Shown: one piece after another, positions 35,004 through 43,523 of the stretch | Layout of the letters: each line of letters begins with the position of its first letter | Numbering within the stretch: position 1 is the first letter of the stretch | Assembly (NCBI RefSeq): GCF_001594005.1 | Contig: NZ_LTBA01000019.1 | Location: forward strand, 1 to 51,921 | DNA from: Clostridium tepidiprofundi DSM 19306 | Lineage (GTDB): Bacteria; Bacillota; Clostridia; Clostridiales; Clostridiaceae | Reading direction: 5' to 3' | Length of the DNA: 51,921 bases | Program-made: the position numbers and the translations under genes | The notes under the pieces: generated by a model | Database searches by the model: none | The model's input: the letters and a program-made list of their open reading frames with translations, nothing else | What the model was told of the DNA's origin: nothing

Positions 35004-36170
35004 TTAAACATATGTAATTTCAACACATTTTCCTAAACTTTTTAACAATTCAATTAATTGCTCAACTAAATTTAATTTTATACTCAAATTAGCTGGAAAA
35101 CTTGGATTTTGATGTGCTGGATTTATTGCTTTACCTATCCAAAAATGTATATGTGTACATTCTTCTATAAGCATACTAGCAAGTTTAGATGCACCATCAT
35201 CCCCTTTTATGTCATACCCATCATTTAACAATACTGATTCTGAATATTTTTTTATTTTATCTATCGCCTTGCTTATTGTAAGTACTCCTTCTGTAACCAA
35301 ATCTATTCCTTCTAAAGTAGCCGTTGGTGGAACATCACAATAATAATCATCATTAACAATCAATTTTTTCTTAAGCTCTCTTTCAGCAATATTTGCTGCA
35401 GTTCCTCCACAAATAATTTTCTTTCCTTTTCCACTCATAAGTTTCTCAATAACATATTTATCATTATTTTTATCCTCCGGTGGACCTGTAAAAATATCTA
35501 TATATTCTGGTTTTCTAATTTTAACTGCAACTGCTGTAGTATCATCTCCTGGTTTACTCCCATACAAATCCCAACAAACGGAAATCAAATCCTTACTAAT
35601 ATCCCTAGCACATTTTCTATTACGAGTACATTTTTCCAAATATTCTTTTACGCTATCCCATGTCCATCCTAAATTTAATATATTTCCTATACCTGCATGT
35701 ATTGCTCCATCACTAACCAGAACAAATACGTCCCCATCTTTAACATTTAATTTGCTTTCATATACCTTCTTATTGTTTATCACTATTTCTCTTTTGTCCA
35801 AATTGTAATTCTTACCACGTCTCAACATAAAAACACCTGGATTATCATACTCGACAATATGTGCTCTTCCATCTTTATAAACTTTAATAAAAGTAAATGT
35901 ACTATAAGCAATATTTCTAACTTTACACACTGGAAGCGTATTAGTAATTGTACTAACTGTTTCGAATATATCCATACCTTCTTTTAACAGTGTTCCAACA
36001 ATCTTTGTAGTCAACGATGCTAAAATATTAGCTTTAACACCACTTCCTAGTCCATCCGACATAACAATAATAGTACTATCTTCTAACTCTATTATTTCAA
36101 CTCTATCTCCACATAACTCTTCACCATATTTATTTATACTTTTATATGCAACATCAATAAAATATTCCAT
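35004..36170 (-). CDS. SpoIIE-family PP2C-type protein phosphatase
   Basis: This 388-residue protein has a PP2C/SpoIIE phosphatase domain occupying about residues 1-220. Its metal-binding and core motifs are GEELCGDRVEI, VMSDGLGSGVKAN, VLVSDGAIHAG and KPGDDTTAVAVKI. The C-terminal part (about 225-388) with GKGKKIICGGTAANIAERE is the extension found in hydrogenase-associated members and has no known activity. There are no membrane segments, unlike sporulation SpoIIE. It should reverse phosphorylation by the RsbW-like kinase. AGAGGTG precedes the ATG. Association of this phosphatase with group C/D H-cluster proteins is known in Clostridia. Confidence 0.9.
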   Translation of the reverse strand: MEYFIDVAYKSINKYGEELCGDRVEIIELEDSTIIVMSDGLGSGVKANILASLTTKIVGTLLKEGMDIFETVSTITNTLPVCKVRNIAYSTFTFIKVYKDGRAHIVEYDNPGVFMLRRGKNYNLDKREIVINNKKVYESKLNVKDGDVFVLVSDGAIHAGIGNILNLGWTWDSVKEYLEKCTRNRKCARDISKDLISVCWDLYGSKPGDDTTAVAVKIRKPEYIDIFTGPPEDKNNDKYVIEKLMSGKGKKIICGGTAANIAERELKKKLIVNDDYYCDVPPTATLEGIDLVTEGVLTISKAIDKIKKYSESVLLNDGYDIKGDDGASKLASMLIEECTHIHFWIGKAINPAHQNPSFPANLSIKLNLVEQLIELLKSLGKCVEITYV

Positions 36171-36220
36171 TATTCAGCACCTCTAAATTGTTAAATATTT
36201 ATTTAATTATACCACATTTC

Positions 36221-36318
36221 GTGCCTCTGAGGAAAACCCATATTTTGGAACACGACTTTAAACGGCTCTTTTGAACGGCTCAGGGGTAGTTCCATAAAAT
36301 GGAACTACCCCTGAGGTA
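36221..36318. repeat. interspersed repeat family 1, copy B, with 17-bp perfect hairpin
   Basis: The left part has GTGCCTCTGAGG. The right part is a 37-nt hairpin (36279-36315): CTCAGGGGTAGTTCCAT pairs perfectly with its complement around AAA. The hairpin core GGGGTAGTTCCAT is shared exactly with copy C at 38483. The TAG stop of the activase gene (minus strand) lies inside the hairpin, so the element supplies the last codons of that gene. Confidence 0.88.
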
Positions 36319-37057
36319 TAAGTGCTGCACCTATAGAACCTGCATATTTAGCTAGCGAATGTGTTCTAACAGGTTTATTTAATTTTTTTGAAAGACTATC
36401 AACTATATACTTATTACCACTCAATCCTCCAGTTAAAAAATAATTGTATCCTTCATTATGTTTTATGCAAAGCGATTTTACTTTGCTAATAACCGAATCA
36501 ACAATAGCATATGCAATGTCTTCCTTTTTTTCCCCTCTTCCAATAAGACCTATTACTTCTGATTCTGCAAAAACAGTACACATAGAGCTTATTGTAATGC
36601 CACCACCTTCTGATGCTAGATTGCACAAAGAATCAATATCAACACCTAAAGTATTTGCCATAATCTCTAAAAATCTACCCGTTCCAGCTGAACATTTATC
36701 ATTCATAATAAAGTCAACTATGATGCCATCTTCAACAGTTATAACTTTGGTATCCTGTCCTCCGATATCTATTACTGTGCAACTTTCTCCTGAAAGATAT
36801 GCAGCGCCCTTACCATGACATGTTATCTCTGTTACTGTTTTATCTGCATATGGTACTGATACTCTACCATAACCAGTTGCAACTATTTTTGAATTTTCTT
36901 TATATATTCCCATATCATTAAGTCTTTTCATTATAAGTTGTGAAGTTTCAACGCTACTCCATCCTGTAGGAACTACAAAATTTTCAATAATCTCATTACC
37001 TTTAAAAACAGTAGTTTTTGCAGCAGTTGAACCAATATCAATACCAATATAATACAT
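36305..37057 (-). CDS. ASKHA activase of a double-cubane / 2-hydroxyacyl-CoA dehydratase-type enzyme
   Basis: This is an ATP-hydrolysing electron injector of 250 residues (HgdC/BadF/CompA family). The ASKHA phosphate loops are GIDIGSTAAKTTVF and VIDIGGQDTKVI. The two cysteines that bridge a [4Fe-4S] cluster between subunits are in NDKCSAGTGRFLE and SSMCTVFAESEV. It should drive low-potential electrons into the reductase encoded 13 bases upstream. The last residues (PQG) and the stop derive from repeat copy B. AAGGGGT precedes the ATG. Confidence 0.9.
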   Translation of the reverse strand: MYYIGIDIGSTAAKTTVFKGNEIIENFVVPTGWSSVETSQLIMKRLNDMGIYKENSKIVATGYGRVSVPYADKTVTEITCHGKGAAYLSGESCTVIDIGGQDTKVITVEDGIIVDFIMNDKCSAGTGRFLEIMANTLGVDIDSLCNLASEGGGITISSMCTVFAESEVIGLIGRGEKKEDIAYAIVDSVISKVKSLCIKHNEGYNYFLTGGLSGNKYIVDSLSKKLNKPVRTHSLAKYAGSIGAALIPQG

Positions 37058-37070
37058 TTTGCAATACCCC

Positions 37071-38330
37071 TTAAATCATTTCTAAGAAGGCTTCGATTCT
37101 AGTTTTAATCTGACCGGAATCTTCAGTTGAATAATCTGTTTCTACTCTCATTACTGGTATATTATTTTCCTTTAAAGCCTTCTGTATGCTTGAATCTTCA
37201 ATGGCATATGTATGGCAGAAAGACAAACCATAATCAATAACACCATCTACATTATATTCCTTTGCATATCTTAATATATCATCAATTCTTCCTTCATTAG
37301 GAGTAAAACAAGCACAATTAACTTTTAAATATCTATCTGCTAGATTTTTAACTAAATCATCAATCGTTTCACCATCTTCACATACTTCATTTTCAAAATA
37401 TCTTGTTCCTGTACAAGTTTCTTCTACAACAACCTCTGCATTTAACTTCTCTATTATGTCATGCATTTTCCAGTTTGGAAGTGCCATAGGAGTACCTGTT
37501 ATCATTATTCTCTTCTTATCAGATTTTTTACCTGTTTTAACTCTCTCATCTAATTCATCACAAAGCTTATTTACATTTTCAATAAATCTTTCTGGATCAT
37601 CATAGAAAGCAATCTGTGAAATCAGTAATGAATCAAGGCCACTTATTGGAGACGGCTTCATTTTTCTTAAATCATATAGTCTTTTAAGTGCTCTCCTTTT
37701 CCTATTACATAAATCAATAGCTTTTTTTAGCTTGTCTACTGTTAATTTATTTCCTGTTAGTTCTTCAAGTTTTTCTATAAGCTGATTTATTTCCTCTCTC
37801 CACATATTAAAATCTTTCTTTCTCTTCATCTGTGGGAGATCCATAACATACACAGGTTTATATTTATTTATCACTTCCCATGCCTTCTTTTTGCCATCAC
37901 AAGTTGTTTCACCTATAAGTAAATCACATGACATAAAATAAGGACACGTTCTATCAATTAATGCTCCTGTAAATGCTTTTATAAGTGGGCACAAATTTTT
38001 GGGAAGAGCTCTTTCTCCTGACTCAATCCAAAATTGCGAACCTGCACAAAGTCCAATACTAATTGCATCAAGTGCAACTATTATTTCATCTGGAACAAAT
38101 ACGCAGAAAGTCCCAATTACCTTTCGCCCATTTTTTCTTGCCTCTTCTAATTCTTTTATTCTAAGTCCATGGATTTCCAAAACAACAAAACTAAAATAAT
38201 TCATTCCCTTTGGTCTATCCTTTTGACTTACAAATATAGATTCATACATTTGTGGAATAGCCTTGCAAAGCTGATCATGCCTTTCCAAATCAATATTTAA
38301 CTTTTCCCACATTTCTCTATAGTTATCCAT
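37071..38330 (-). CDS. double-cubane-cluster reductase (DCCP-like), HgdB/FldC superfamily
   Basis: This 419-residue protein of the 2-hydroxyacyl-CoA dehydratase D-component superfamily has conserved cysteine regions GTFCVFVPDE, NLCPLIKAFTG and RTCPYFMSCDLLIGETTCDGK. It also has EETCTGTRYF and DYGLSFCHTYAIE. A single reductase polypeptide paired with one activase, of this length, matches double-cubane-cluster proteins such as that of Carboxydothermus, which reduce small molecules (acetylene, azide, hydrazine) with ATP. A hydroxyacyl-CoA dehydratase would need two subunits. The physiological substrate is unknown. The start MDNYREMW has GTGAGGA just upstream; the in-frame GTG four codons earlier is part of that site. 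Confidence 0.85.
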   Translation of the reverse strand: MDNYREMWEKLNIDLERHDQLCKAIPQMYESIFVSQKDRPKGMNYFSFVVLEIHGLRIKELEEARKNGRKVIGTFCVFVPDEIIVALDAISIGLCAGSQFWIESGERALPKNLCPLIKAFTGALIDRTCPYFMSCDLLIGETTCDGKKKAWEVINKYKPVYVMDLPQMKRKKDFNMWREEINQLIEKLEELTGNKLTVDKLKKAIDLCNRKRRALKRLYDLRKMKPSPISGLDSLLISQIAFYDDPERFIENVNKLCDELDERVKTGKKSDKKRIMITGTPMALPNWKMHDIIEKLNAEVVVEETCTGTRYFENEVCEDGETIDDLVKNLADRYLKVNCACFTPNEGRIDDILRYAKEYNVDGVIDYGLSFCHTYAIEDSSIQKALKENNIPVMRVETDYSTEDSGQIKTRIEAFLEMI

Positions 38331-38482
38331 AATATTCCTCACTTTCTTTCATTTTTACCAAGCTAACAAGCTAACATGAAAGTTAAATCTTCATCCCTGC
38401 ACTTATTGTATTTTAAATTCTTGACTTATTCAAATAGATAATATTGATTAATCATGCAACAACTATAGGTTATTTCAATAAA

Positions 38483-38581
38483 GCGCCTCTGAGGTCACTC
38501 CATTTTCTGGAATAAAGCCTCAGATCGCTTCCTTCAACGGTTTCGGGGTAGTTCCATAAAATGGAACTACCCCGGAGGTGC
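38483..38581. repeat. interspersed repeat family 1, copy C
   Basis: This 99-bp element starts GCGCCTCTGAGGT and ends GGAGGTGC. A left hairpin (CTGAGG / CCTCAG) precedes a right hairpin in which CGGGGTAGTTCCAT pairs perfectly with its complement around AAA. It ends at the base adjacent to the Nudix gene stop codon (38582), so on the minus strand it forms the immediate 3' UTR. Confidence 0.88.
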
Positions 38582-39163
38582 TTACATATTTTGTATGGCA
38601 AACAATGCTTTAATATCAATTTTCTTTCCTGAATTAATTAGTTCAATAGCTTCTTCTTTAGACAATAGCATGGCCTCTATATCCTCATCAGCTTCTAAGT
38701 ATTTTTGGGATATATTCCCTTTGCAGGTGCAATAAATCAATGATATACACTCATCAGTCATTCCCGTAGACACGTATGCTTTTGTTTTGCTTTTTTCATA
38801 ATCAATTTGTATCAAATCAAGACCCGTTTCTTCCTTAAGTTCACGTTTAACAGTAGTTATAAAATCCTCTCCACTGTCTACAAGCCCAGCTGGAAGCTCG
38901 TATACATAATCATTTATAGGCACCCTAAACTGTCTTATAATAACTATTTTATTTTGTTCAACATGAGTAGCTACTATTATAACAGCGTCTATATCATCTT
39001 CTGCTCCATTAAAAAACTTATTTTTAACAGTATCTAAATCTTTTCTTGAAGCTATAGCCCAGTTTCTAGTCTCTCCATTTTTGTTTATATATTCCGCATT
39101 ATATAACTTCAAATATTTTGTTTCAGCTAATACATCAATCTTGGTCACTTTTGTTTTTGACAT
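38582..39163 (-). CDS. Nudix hydrolase, ADP-ribose pyrophosphatase-like
   Basis: This 193-residue protein has a complete Nudix box, G-x5-E-x7-REL-x-EETGL (GLVDSGEDF...RELKEETGL). The N-terminal strands (KYLKLYNAEYINKNGETRNW) and IIRQFRVPINDYVYELPAG resemble ADP-ribose pyrophosphatases (NudF type). It probably hydrolyses ADP-ribose or another nucleoside diphosphate derivative, with Mg bound by the box glutamates. TTGGAG precedes the ATG. It stands between MATE and reductase genes without tight coupling. Confidence 0.92.
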   Translation of the reverse strand: MSKTKVTKIDVLAETKYLKLYNAEYINKNGETRNWAIASRKDLDTVKNKFFNGAEDDIDAVIIVATHVEQNKIVIIRQFRVPINDYVYELPAGLVDSGEDFITTVKRELKEETGLDLIQIDYEKSKTKAYVSTGMTDECISLIYCTCKGNISQKYLEADEDIEAMLLSKEEAIELINSGKKIDIKALFAIQNM

Positions 39164-39190
39164 ACAATCAACTCCAATTCTAAGATTTTT

Positions 39191-39252
39191 GTGAACTCGT
39201 TTTGCTAAAGCAAAACATCGGGACTTCAGGTAGAGACTCTACTCCACCTGAA
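39191..39252 (+). repeat. interspersed repeat family 2, copy 1
   Basis: It holds two hairpins: GTTTTGCT-AA-AGCAAAAC and TTCAGGT...ACCTGAA. Between them is the conserved CATCGGGAC. It aligns throughout with the copies at 25478 (plus) and 13473 (minus). It lies between the MATE and Nudix genes. Confidence 0.8.
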
Positions 39253-39311
39253 ACAAAATCTCTTGTAAAATCGATAAATATTTTTATAAATACTTTTATA
39301 AATATGGGCAA

Positions 39312-40688
39312 CTATCTATTAGCAACCTCTAAATGTTCAACATCACCAATCTTTTTGTTTAGTTTTTTGAGTTCCCTGTATATTAAAACCAAAGTTATAA
39401 GTGATGATATAAAATCCGAAATTGGACCTGAGATCCATATACCATCTAATTTTAAGATTTGCGGAAGTATTAATAATAACGGTATCAATACGATAACCTG
39501 TCTAGCAAGTGAAAGTATCATAGCAATCGTAGCTTTTCCTATGGCTTGAAAATAATTAGAGCATACTATCTGAAAACCTATAATAGGAAACATACATAAA
39601 TATATTCTTGCTGCTCTAGTTCCCATATTAAGCATATCTAAACTATTTCTGTTAAATAGCTTTATTAACAAAGATGGAACTAATTCAGCCATCAAAAATC
39701 CACTTGTAGTGATAAATGTAGCTGCAATAGCTGCAAGCTTTAAAGTCTTTTTCACCCTTTTATAATTTTTAGCACCATAGTTATAGCCAATAATAGGTTG
39801 TGAACCTTGATTAATTCCAAATACCGGCATTAAGATAAGCATTACTATACTGTTAATTGCACCAAAAACAGCAATAGCTGTATCTCCTCCAAAACTAGCT
39901 AATTTAGTATTGTATAGTACTTGAACCATACTAGCTGCAACTTGCATAGAAAAAGGTGCAAATCCTATCGAAACTATGCTCAAAATTACTGATTTCTTCA
40001 ATTTAAAATTATGAATTTTTAATTTCAATACACAATTTTCACCTACAAAATAATATAATACCCAAATTGTGTTTACAGCTTGAGAAATAATTGTTGCATA
40101 TGCTGCTCCTTTTATTCCAAATTTAAAAACTAATACAAATAGTATATCTAAAATTATATTTAAAACTCCTCCTATTAGCATTGTAAACATTGCAATCTTA
40201 GGATTTCCTTCTGCACGAATTATATTATTTAATCCAAAGCCGATATTCTGTAAAACTGCACCATACAATATTATAGTGATATAGTCTATAGCATATCCTA
40301 TTGTATTATCACTTGCTCCAAATGCCCTTAGTATATCTTCTTTAAAAATTTGTCCAAATACAGTAACCAATAAAGACACTGCAATCAGCAGTATAAAAGC
40401 ATTACCAAGTATTTTTTCTGCTTCATCCTTTTTGTTTTGTCCTAATCGTATAGATACACGTGCAGCAGCACCTATACCTATTAGCATTCCAAATGCCATG
40501 ATTATTATTGCTATAGGCATTGTAATAGTAAGTCCTGCAATGGCATCCTTACCAACAACATTTCCAACCACTGCCCTATCAACAACATTATAAAGTGCAT
40601 TTACAAGCATTCCTGCTATGGCTGGTAATGAAAATTTCATCAATAGTTTACCAATTCTTTCTTCCCCTAATTGTTTTGACCGATTCAT
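39312..40688 (-). CDS. MATE-family multidrug/Na+ antiporter
   Basis: This 458-residue membrane transporter has about 12 hydrophobic segments in two homologous halves. The start MNRSKQLGEERIGKLLMKFSLPAI and NVVDRAVVGNVVGKDAIAGL are typical of MATE proteins, as are FGINQGSQPIIGYNYGAKNY and GMNNIIRAEG-like GLNNIIRAEGNPK. It exports cationic drugs or metabolites using Na+ or H+. AAAGGAG eight bases ahead of MNRSKQ sets this start, six codons inside the longest frame. No riboswitch was recognised upstream. Confidence 0.93.
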   Translation of the reverse strand: MNRSKQLGEERIGKLLMKFSLPAIAGMLVNALYNVVDRAVVGNVVGKDAIAGLTITMPIAIIIMAFGMLIGIGAAARVSIRLGQNKKDEAEKILGNAFILLIAVSLLVTVFGQIFKEDILRAFGASDNTIGYAIDYITIILYGAVLQNIGFGLNNIIRAEGNPKIAMFTMLIGGVLNIILDILFVLVFKFGIKGAAYATIISQAVNTIWVLYYFVGENCVLKLKIHNFKLKKSVILSIVSIGFAPFSMQVAASMVQVLYNTKLASFGGDTAIAVFGAINSIVMLILMPVFGINQGSQPIIGYNYGAKNYKRVKKTLKLAAIAATFITTSGFLMAELVPSLLIKLFNRNSLDMLNMGTRAARIYLCMFPIIGFQIVCSNYFQAIGKATIAMILSLARQVIVLIPLLLILPQILKLDGIWISGPISDFISSLITLVLIYRELKKLNKKIGDVEHLEVANR

Positions 40689-40899
40689 TAAATTTACTCC
40701 TTTCAATCTAGTTATTTATTATTGAGCTGTGCTATGACAGTTTTCATCATATATGAAATAATCAAAACTCAAAATTTGGCGATAATATTCCAGTAGCATG
40801 TTAATAATTTTCACCATGTACAATAATTCAAACCACCATAATAGTATAATTCTAGAAAAGATAAAAGTCAAAATAATAATTTTGCAATAATTTCACACC

Positions 40900-40937
40900 A
40901 AAAATTAACGCCAGTGAACTGAGTTCAATGACGTTAA
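40900..40937 (-). terminator. terminator of the LexA-fused helicase gene
   Basis: On the minus strand TTAACG...TGAACT-C-AGTTCA...CGTTAA forms two stacked 6-bp stems separated by a small internal loop, followed by TTTTT. It lies 12 bases 3' of the helicase stop codon. Confidence 0.85.
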
Positions 40938-40948
40938 TGAATACTAAA

Positions 40949-43399
40949 CTACTTTTTAATATGTATAATACCAATAGCAACACCCAATATATTAACTTGT
41001 TCACTACTAACTTGGATTGGTTCATAATCTTTATTTTCTGCCAATAAAAGTACTGAATCTCCCATCTTGACAACCCTTTTTAATGTAGCATTCTCATCTA
41101 TTGCCACAGCTGCTATTTGGTAATTATCTACAGTTTGACACTTTTCTAGTACAACATAATCACCATCGTTAATATTTGCATTAATCATACTATTTCCTTT
41201 AATTCGCAATATAAAAGTATCTTTATTATTACTCAACCATTCTTTAGGAATGTAGAATTTACCATTTACATCATCACACATATATATAGGTTTTCCTGCT
41301 GCAATATTATCAAATACTACAACAGACTTTAGATTTTCTTCAGTAAATTCTTCAGACCCATCCTTACTTTTTACATATAAATAATTAGGCATCGTACTAT
41401 CAATTGTTAATACATATTCCCTATTATTATGCTTTAAATCTATATATGTATAATTTTCTAAAGTTGATGGTAACATATTTGAAGAAAACGGTGGAATATA
41501 CTGTACTTTCTCAAATTTATTATTAATAACCAAAATTTCATTACCATCAGTGGCAACACCGTATTCACAACAATTTAAATTACTCATGTAACTCTTTAAT
41601 TGAGAAAATGCTTCTTCTATACCAGCCCCATAAGCCTTTGTTTCAATGATAATATAAGGAATTTTGCTGTTATTTTCATACCTCGAAACAAGTATATCAG
41701 CAGAACCCATCTTTGAAAAACTATTTATCTTATATTCAATCTCTATAAGTTCTTTAGGATACTTATATTTTTCGATCAATTCCTTTATTACATATTGTCT
41801 AACAGCTTCTTCTTTTGAAAAAATATCAACTATATTTTCTCTAAAAAGGTATTCATCAACATCCACTCTATAAAATCTTGACATATTAATGTTTGAATCC
41901 ATTTTAAGATAACTAGGATTTATTTCTCCTATAAATTTCGATGGTGCACCACTACTCGTCATATATAGCAACTCATTTGCCCGTGTCATTCCAACATATA
42001 AAAGCTTTCTTTCCATTGTTTCCTGCATTTCTGCATCTTCCGAACTTTTATATGTAAAGTAAGGTATAACACCTTGATTGATACCTATAATCATAACAAC
42101 TTTTGATTCTAATCCTTTCATAGAATGGATAGTTAGCAACTTTACAGAATCAACGTCAAACTTTGTTTCATTCCTAGTTATTATATCAGCCGGTACTCCA
42201 GCTTTATCAAAATAACTCTTTATGTAAGTTAACTGATTTCTATTCTTAGCTATTATAACAATATCTTTATATTTAAATTTTTTAATCAATTCTGATTTGA
42301 CAGTTTTTACAACAAATCTAGCTTCATCTGACTCATTATTAAAAACTTTACATACAGGATACACTCCCTGCCTATCTATAAGTGAAGGTTTAACAAAATT
42401 ACTATCCTCAATTATATTTTCATCACCCTCTAGTAAGCTATATGCAGCTTCAGCAATTTGGGTTGTAGTTCTATAATTTTTAGCAAGTGTATTACTTTTC
42501 CCTTTCATATCAAAACCAATACTAGAAAAGCTTCTCCCCTTTGTAAGCCATGCATGTGTATATATACTCTGTGCAGTATCTGCTGCAAATAATATACTTG
42601 AATATGCTTTTTCCTTGTTTAATAAACTGATAAATTCTAGCTGCACTCTCGTTAAATCCTGGCATTCATCTACGATTATATGCGTATACTTTTTTTCAAT
42701 ACCTTTTTTACCCTCATGCAATGCCAAAAGAGCCATTGACTTGAAATCAATATATCCCTTTTCCTTCAATTTTTTATCATAAAGAAGCATAAGTTCAAAA
42801 ATAGCTTCCCTTGTTCTCGAATTCTTCATTAACTTTTGAGGGCCTTCACTTTTATTGTTGCTCATTCGTCCTATTCTATCAACACTTTGATACTCATCAA
42901 ACTCCATATAATTACAAGACTTTATCCAATCTATCTCATCACTCAAGAACTTCGTATTTACAATATCCAAAAGTTTAACATCAGAATATTTTTTCTGCAA
43001 TTCAACAATAGATTGTTTTAAAATGGAATTTTTCAATGAATTATCCCACGTAATATTATACTTATATTTACTATTTTCTTTAAATCTTTTAAAATAATGA
43101 TACATTATGCTATCAATAGTACATATTTCAGGCTTTACATTATTTTGAGAAAGAAAATTCCCATATTCATCAGCATCCTTTTTTATGTTCGCATATATAT
43201 GACTGATATAATTAACTAAAGTCTTATTATACGTAATAAATAATATGTTATCATCTTCTTCAATACAATAATTGTCCTGCAAAAATAAAATCCTATGAAC
43301 AGCAACTGTCGTTTTTCCTGAACCGGCAACTCCTTTTATAAGAACGTGCCCTGAAGGTTTAGCTTGTATTAATTTTCTTTGTTCAATATTTAACTGCAT
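40949..43399 (-). CDS. UvrD-like helicase fused to HsdR-N nuclease and LexA/S24 self-cleavage domain
   Basis: This 816-residue, three-part protein begins with an SF1 helicase (1-480): GVAGSGKTT (23-31), IIVDECQDL (about 241-249), TIHSMKGLE (423-431) and YVGMTRA (468-474). An HsdR-N-like PD-(D/E)xK nuclease (about 535-634) has GSADILV (Asp568) and IIIETKA (Glu586, Lys588), flanked by QLKSYM and ATDG. The C-terminal LexA/S24 domain has a scissile-bond candidate IAAGKP (Ala701-Gly702), catalytic Ser737 in IKGNSM, and Lys774 in ATLKR. The 36 and 37 residue spacings are close to E. coli LexA (35 and 37). This suggests self-cleavage on DNA damage that releases or destroys the helicase-nuclease. GGAGGAG lies ahead of MQLNIEQ. 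It begins a defence-like island. Confidence 0.85.
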   Translation of the reverse strand: MQLNIEQRKLIQAKPSGHVLIKGVAGSGKTTVAVHRILFLQDNYCIEEDDNILFITYNKTLVNYISHIYANIKKDADEYGNFLSQNNVKPEICTIDSIMYHYFKRFKENSKYKYNITWDNSLKNSILKQSIVELQKKYSDVKLLDIVNTKFLSDEIDWIKSCNYMEFDEYQSVDRIGRMSNNKSEGPQKLMKNSRTREAIFELMLLYDKKLKEKGYIDFKSMALLALHEGKKGIEKKYTHIIVDECQDLTRVQLEFISLLNKEKAYSSILFAADTAQSIYTHAWLTKGRSFSSIGFDMKGKSNTLAKNYRTTTQIAEAAYSLLEGDENIIEDSNFVKPSLIDRQGVYPVCKVFNNESDEARFVVKTVKSELIKKFKYKDIVIIAKNRNQLTYIKSYFDKAGVPADIITRNETKFDVDSVKLLTIHSMKGLESKVVMIIGINQGVIPYFTYKSSEDAEMQETMERKLLYVGMTRANELLYMTSSGAPSKFIGEINPSYLKMDSNINMSRFYRVDVDEYLFRENIVDIFSKEEAVRQYVIKELIEKYKYPKELIEIEYKINSFSKMGSADILVSRYENNSKIPYIIIETKAYGAGIEEAFSQLKSYMSNLNCCEYGVATDGNEILVINNKFEKVQYIPPFSSNMLPSTLENYTYIDLKHNNREYVLTIDSTMPNYLYVKSKDGSEEFTEENLKSVVVFDNIAAGKPIYMCDDVNGKFYIPKEWLSNNKDTFILRIKGNSMINANINDGDYVVLEKCQTVDNYQIAAVAIDENATLKRVVKMGDSVLLLAENKDYEPIQVSSEQVNILGVAIGIIHIKK

Positions 43400-43508
43400 A
43401 ATCTCCTCCAATATCAACTAAATAGGTTTAATTATATTAATCATATGATATTTATATCTATTATAACATAATTTACAAATAAATTAAGTTATGAAAATAT
43501 TTTTTTGG

Positions 43509-43523
43509 TGGTTAATATAACCA
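43509..43523. promoter_or_regulatory. palindrome upstream of the LexA-fused helicase
   Basis: TGGTT-AATAT-AACCA is a perfect 5-bp inverted repeat in the 291-bp divergent gap between the LexA-fused helicase and the Beta-family gene. It is a candidate operator. The link to any regulator is inference. Confidence 0.3.

Noticed and set aside
37071-38330. Considered as a 2-hydroxyacyl-CoA dehydratase subunit
   Set aside because: Only one dehydratase-like subunit is encoded with the activase; amino-acid-fermenting dehydratases need two, so a DCCP-type reductase fits better.
40739-40769. AGTTTTCATCATATATGAAATAATCAAAACT upstream of the MATE gene, considered as a riboswitch stem
   Set aside because: The stem has mismatches and no known aptamer core is present.
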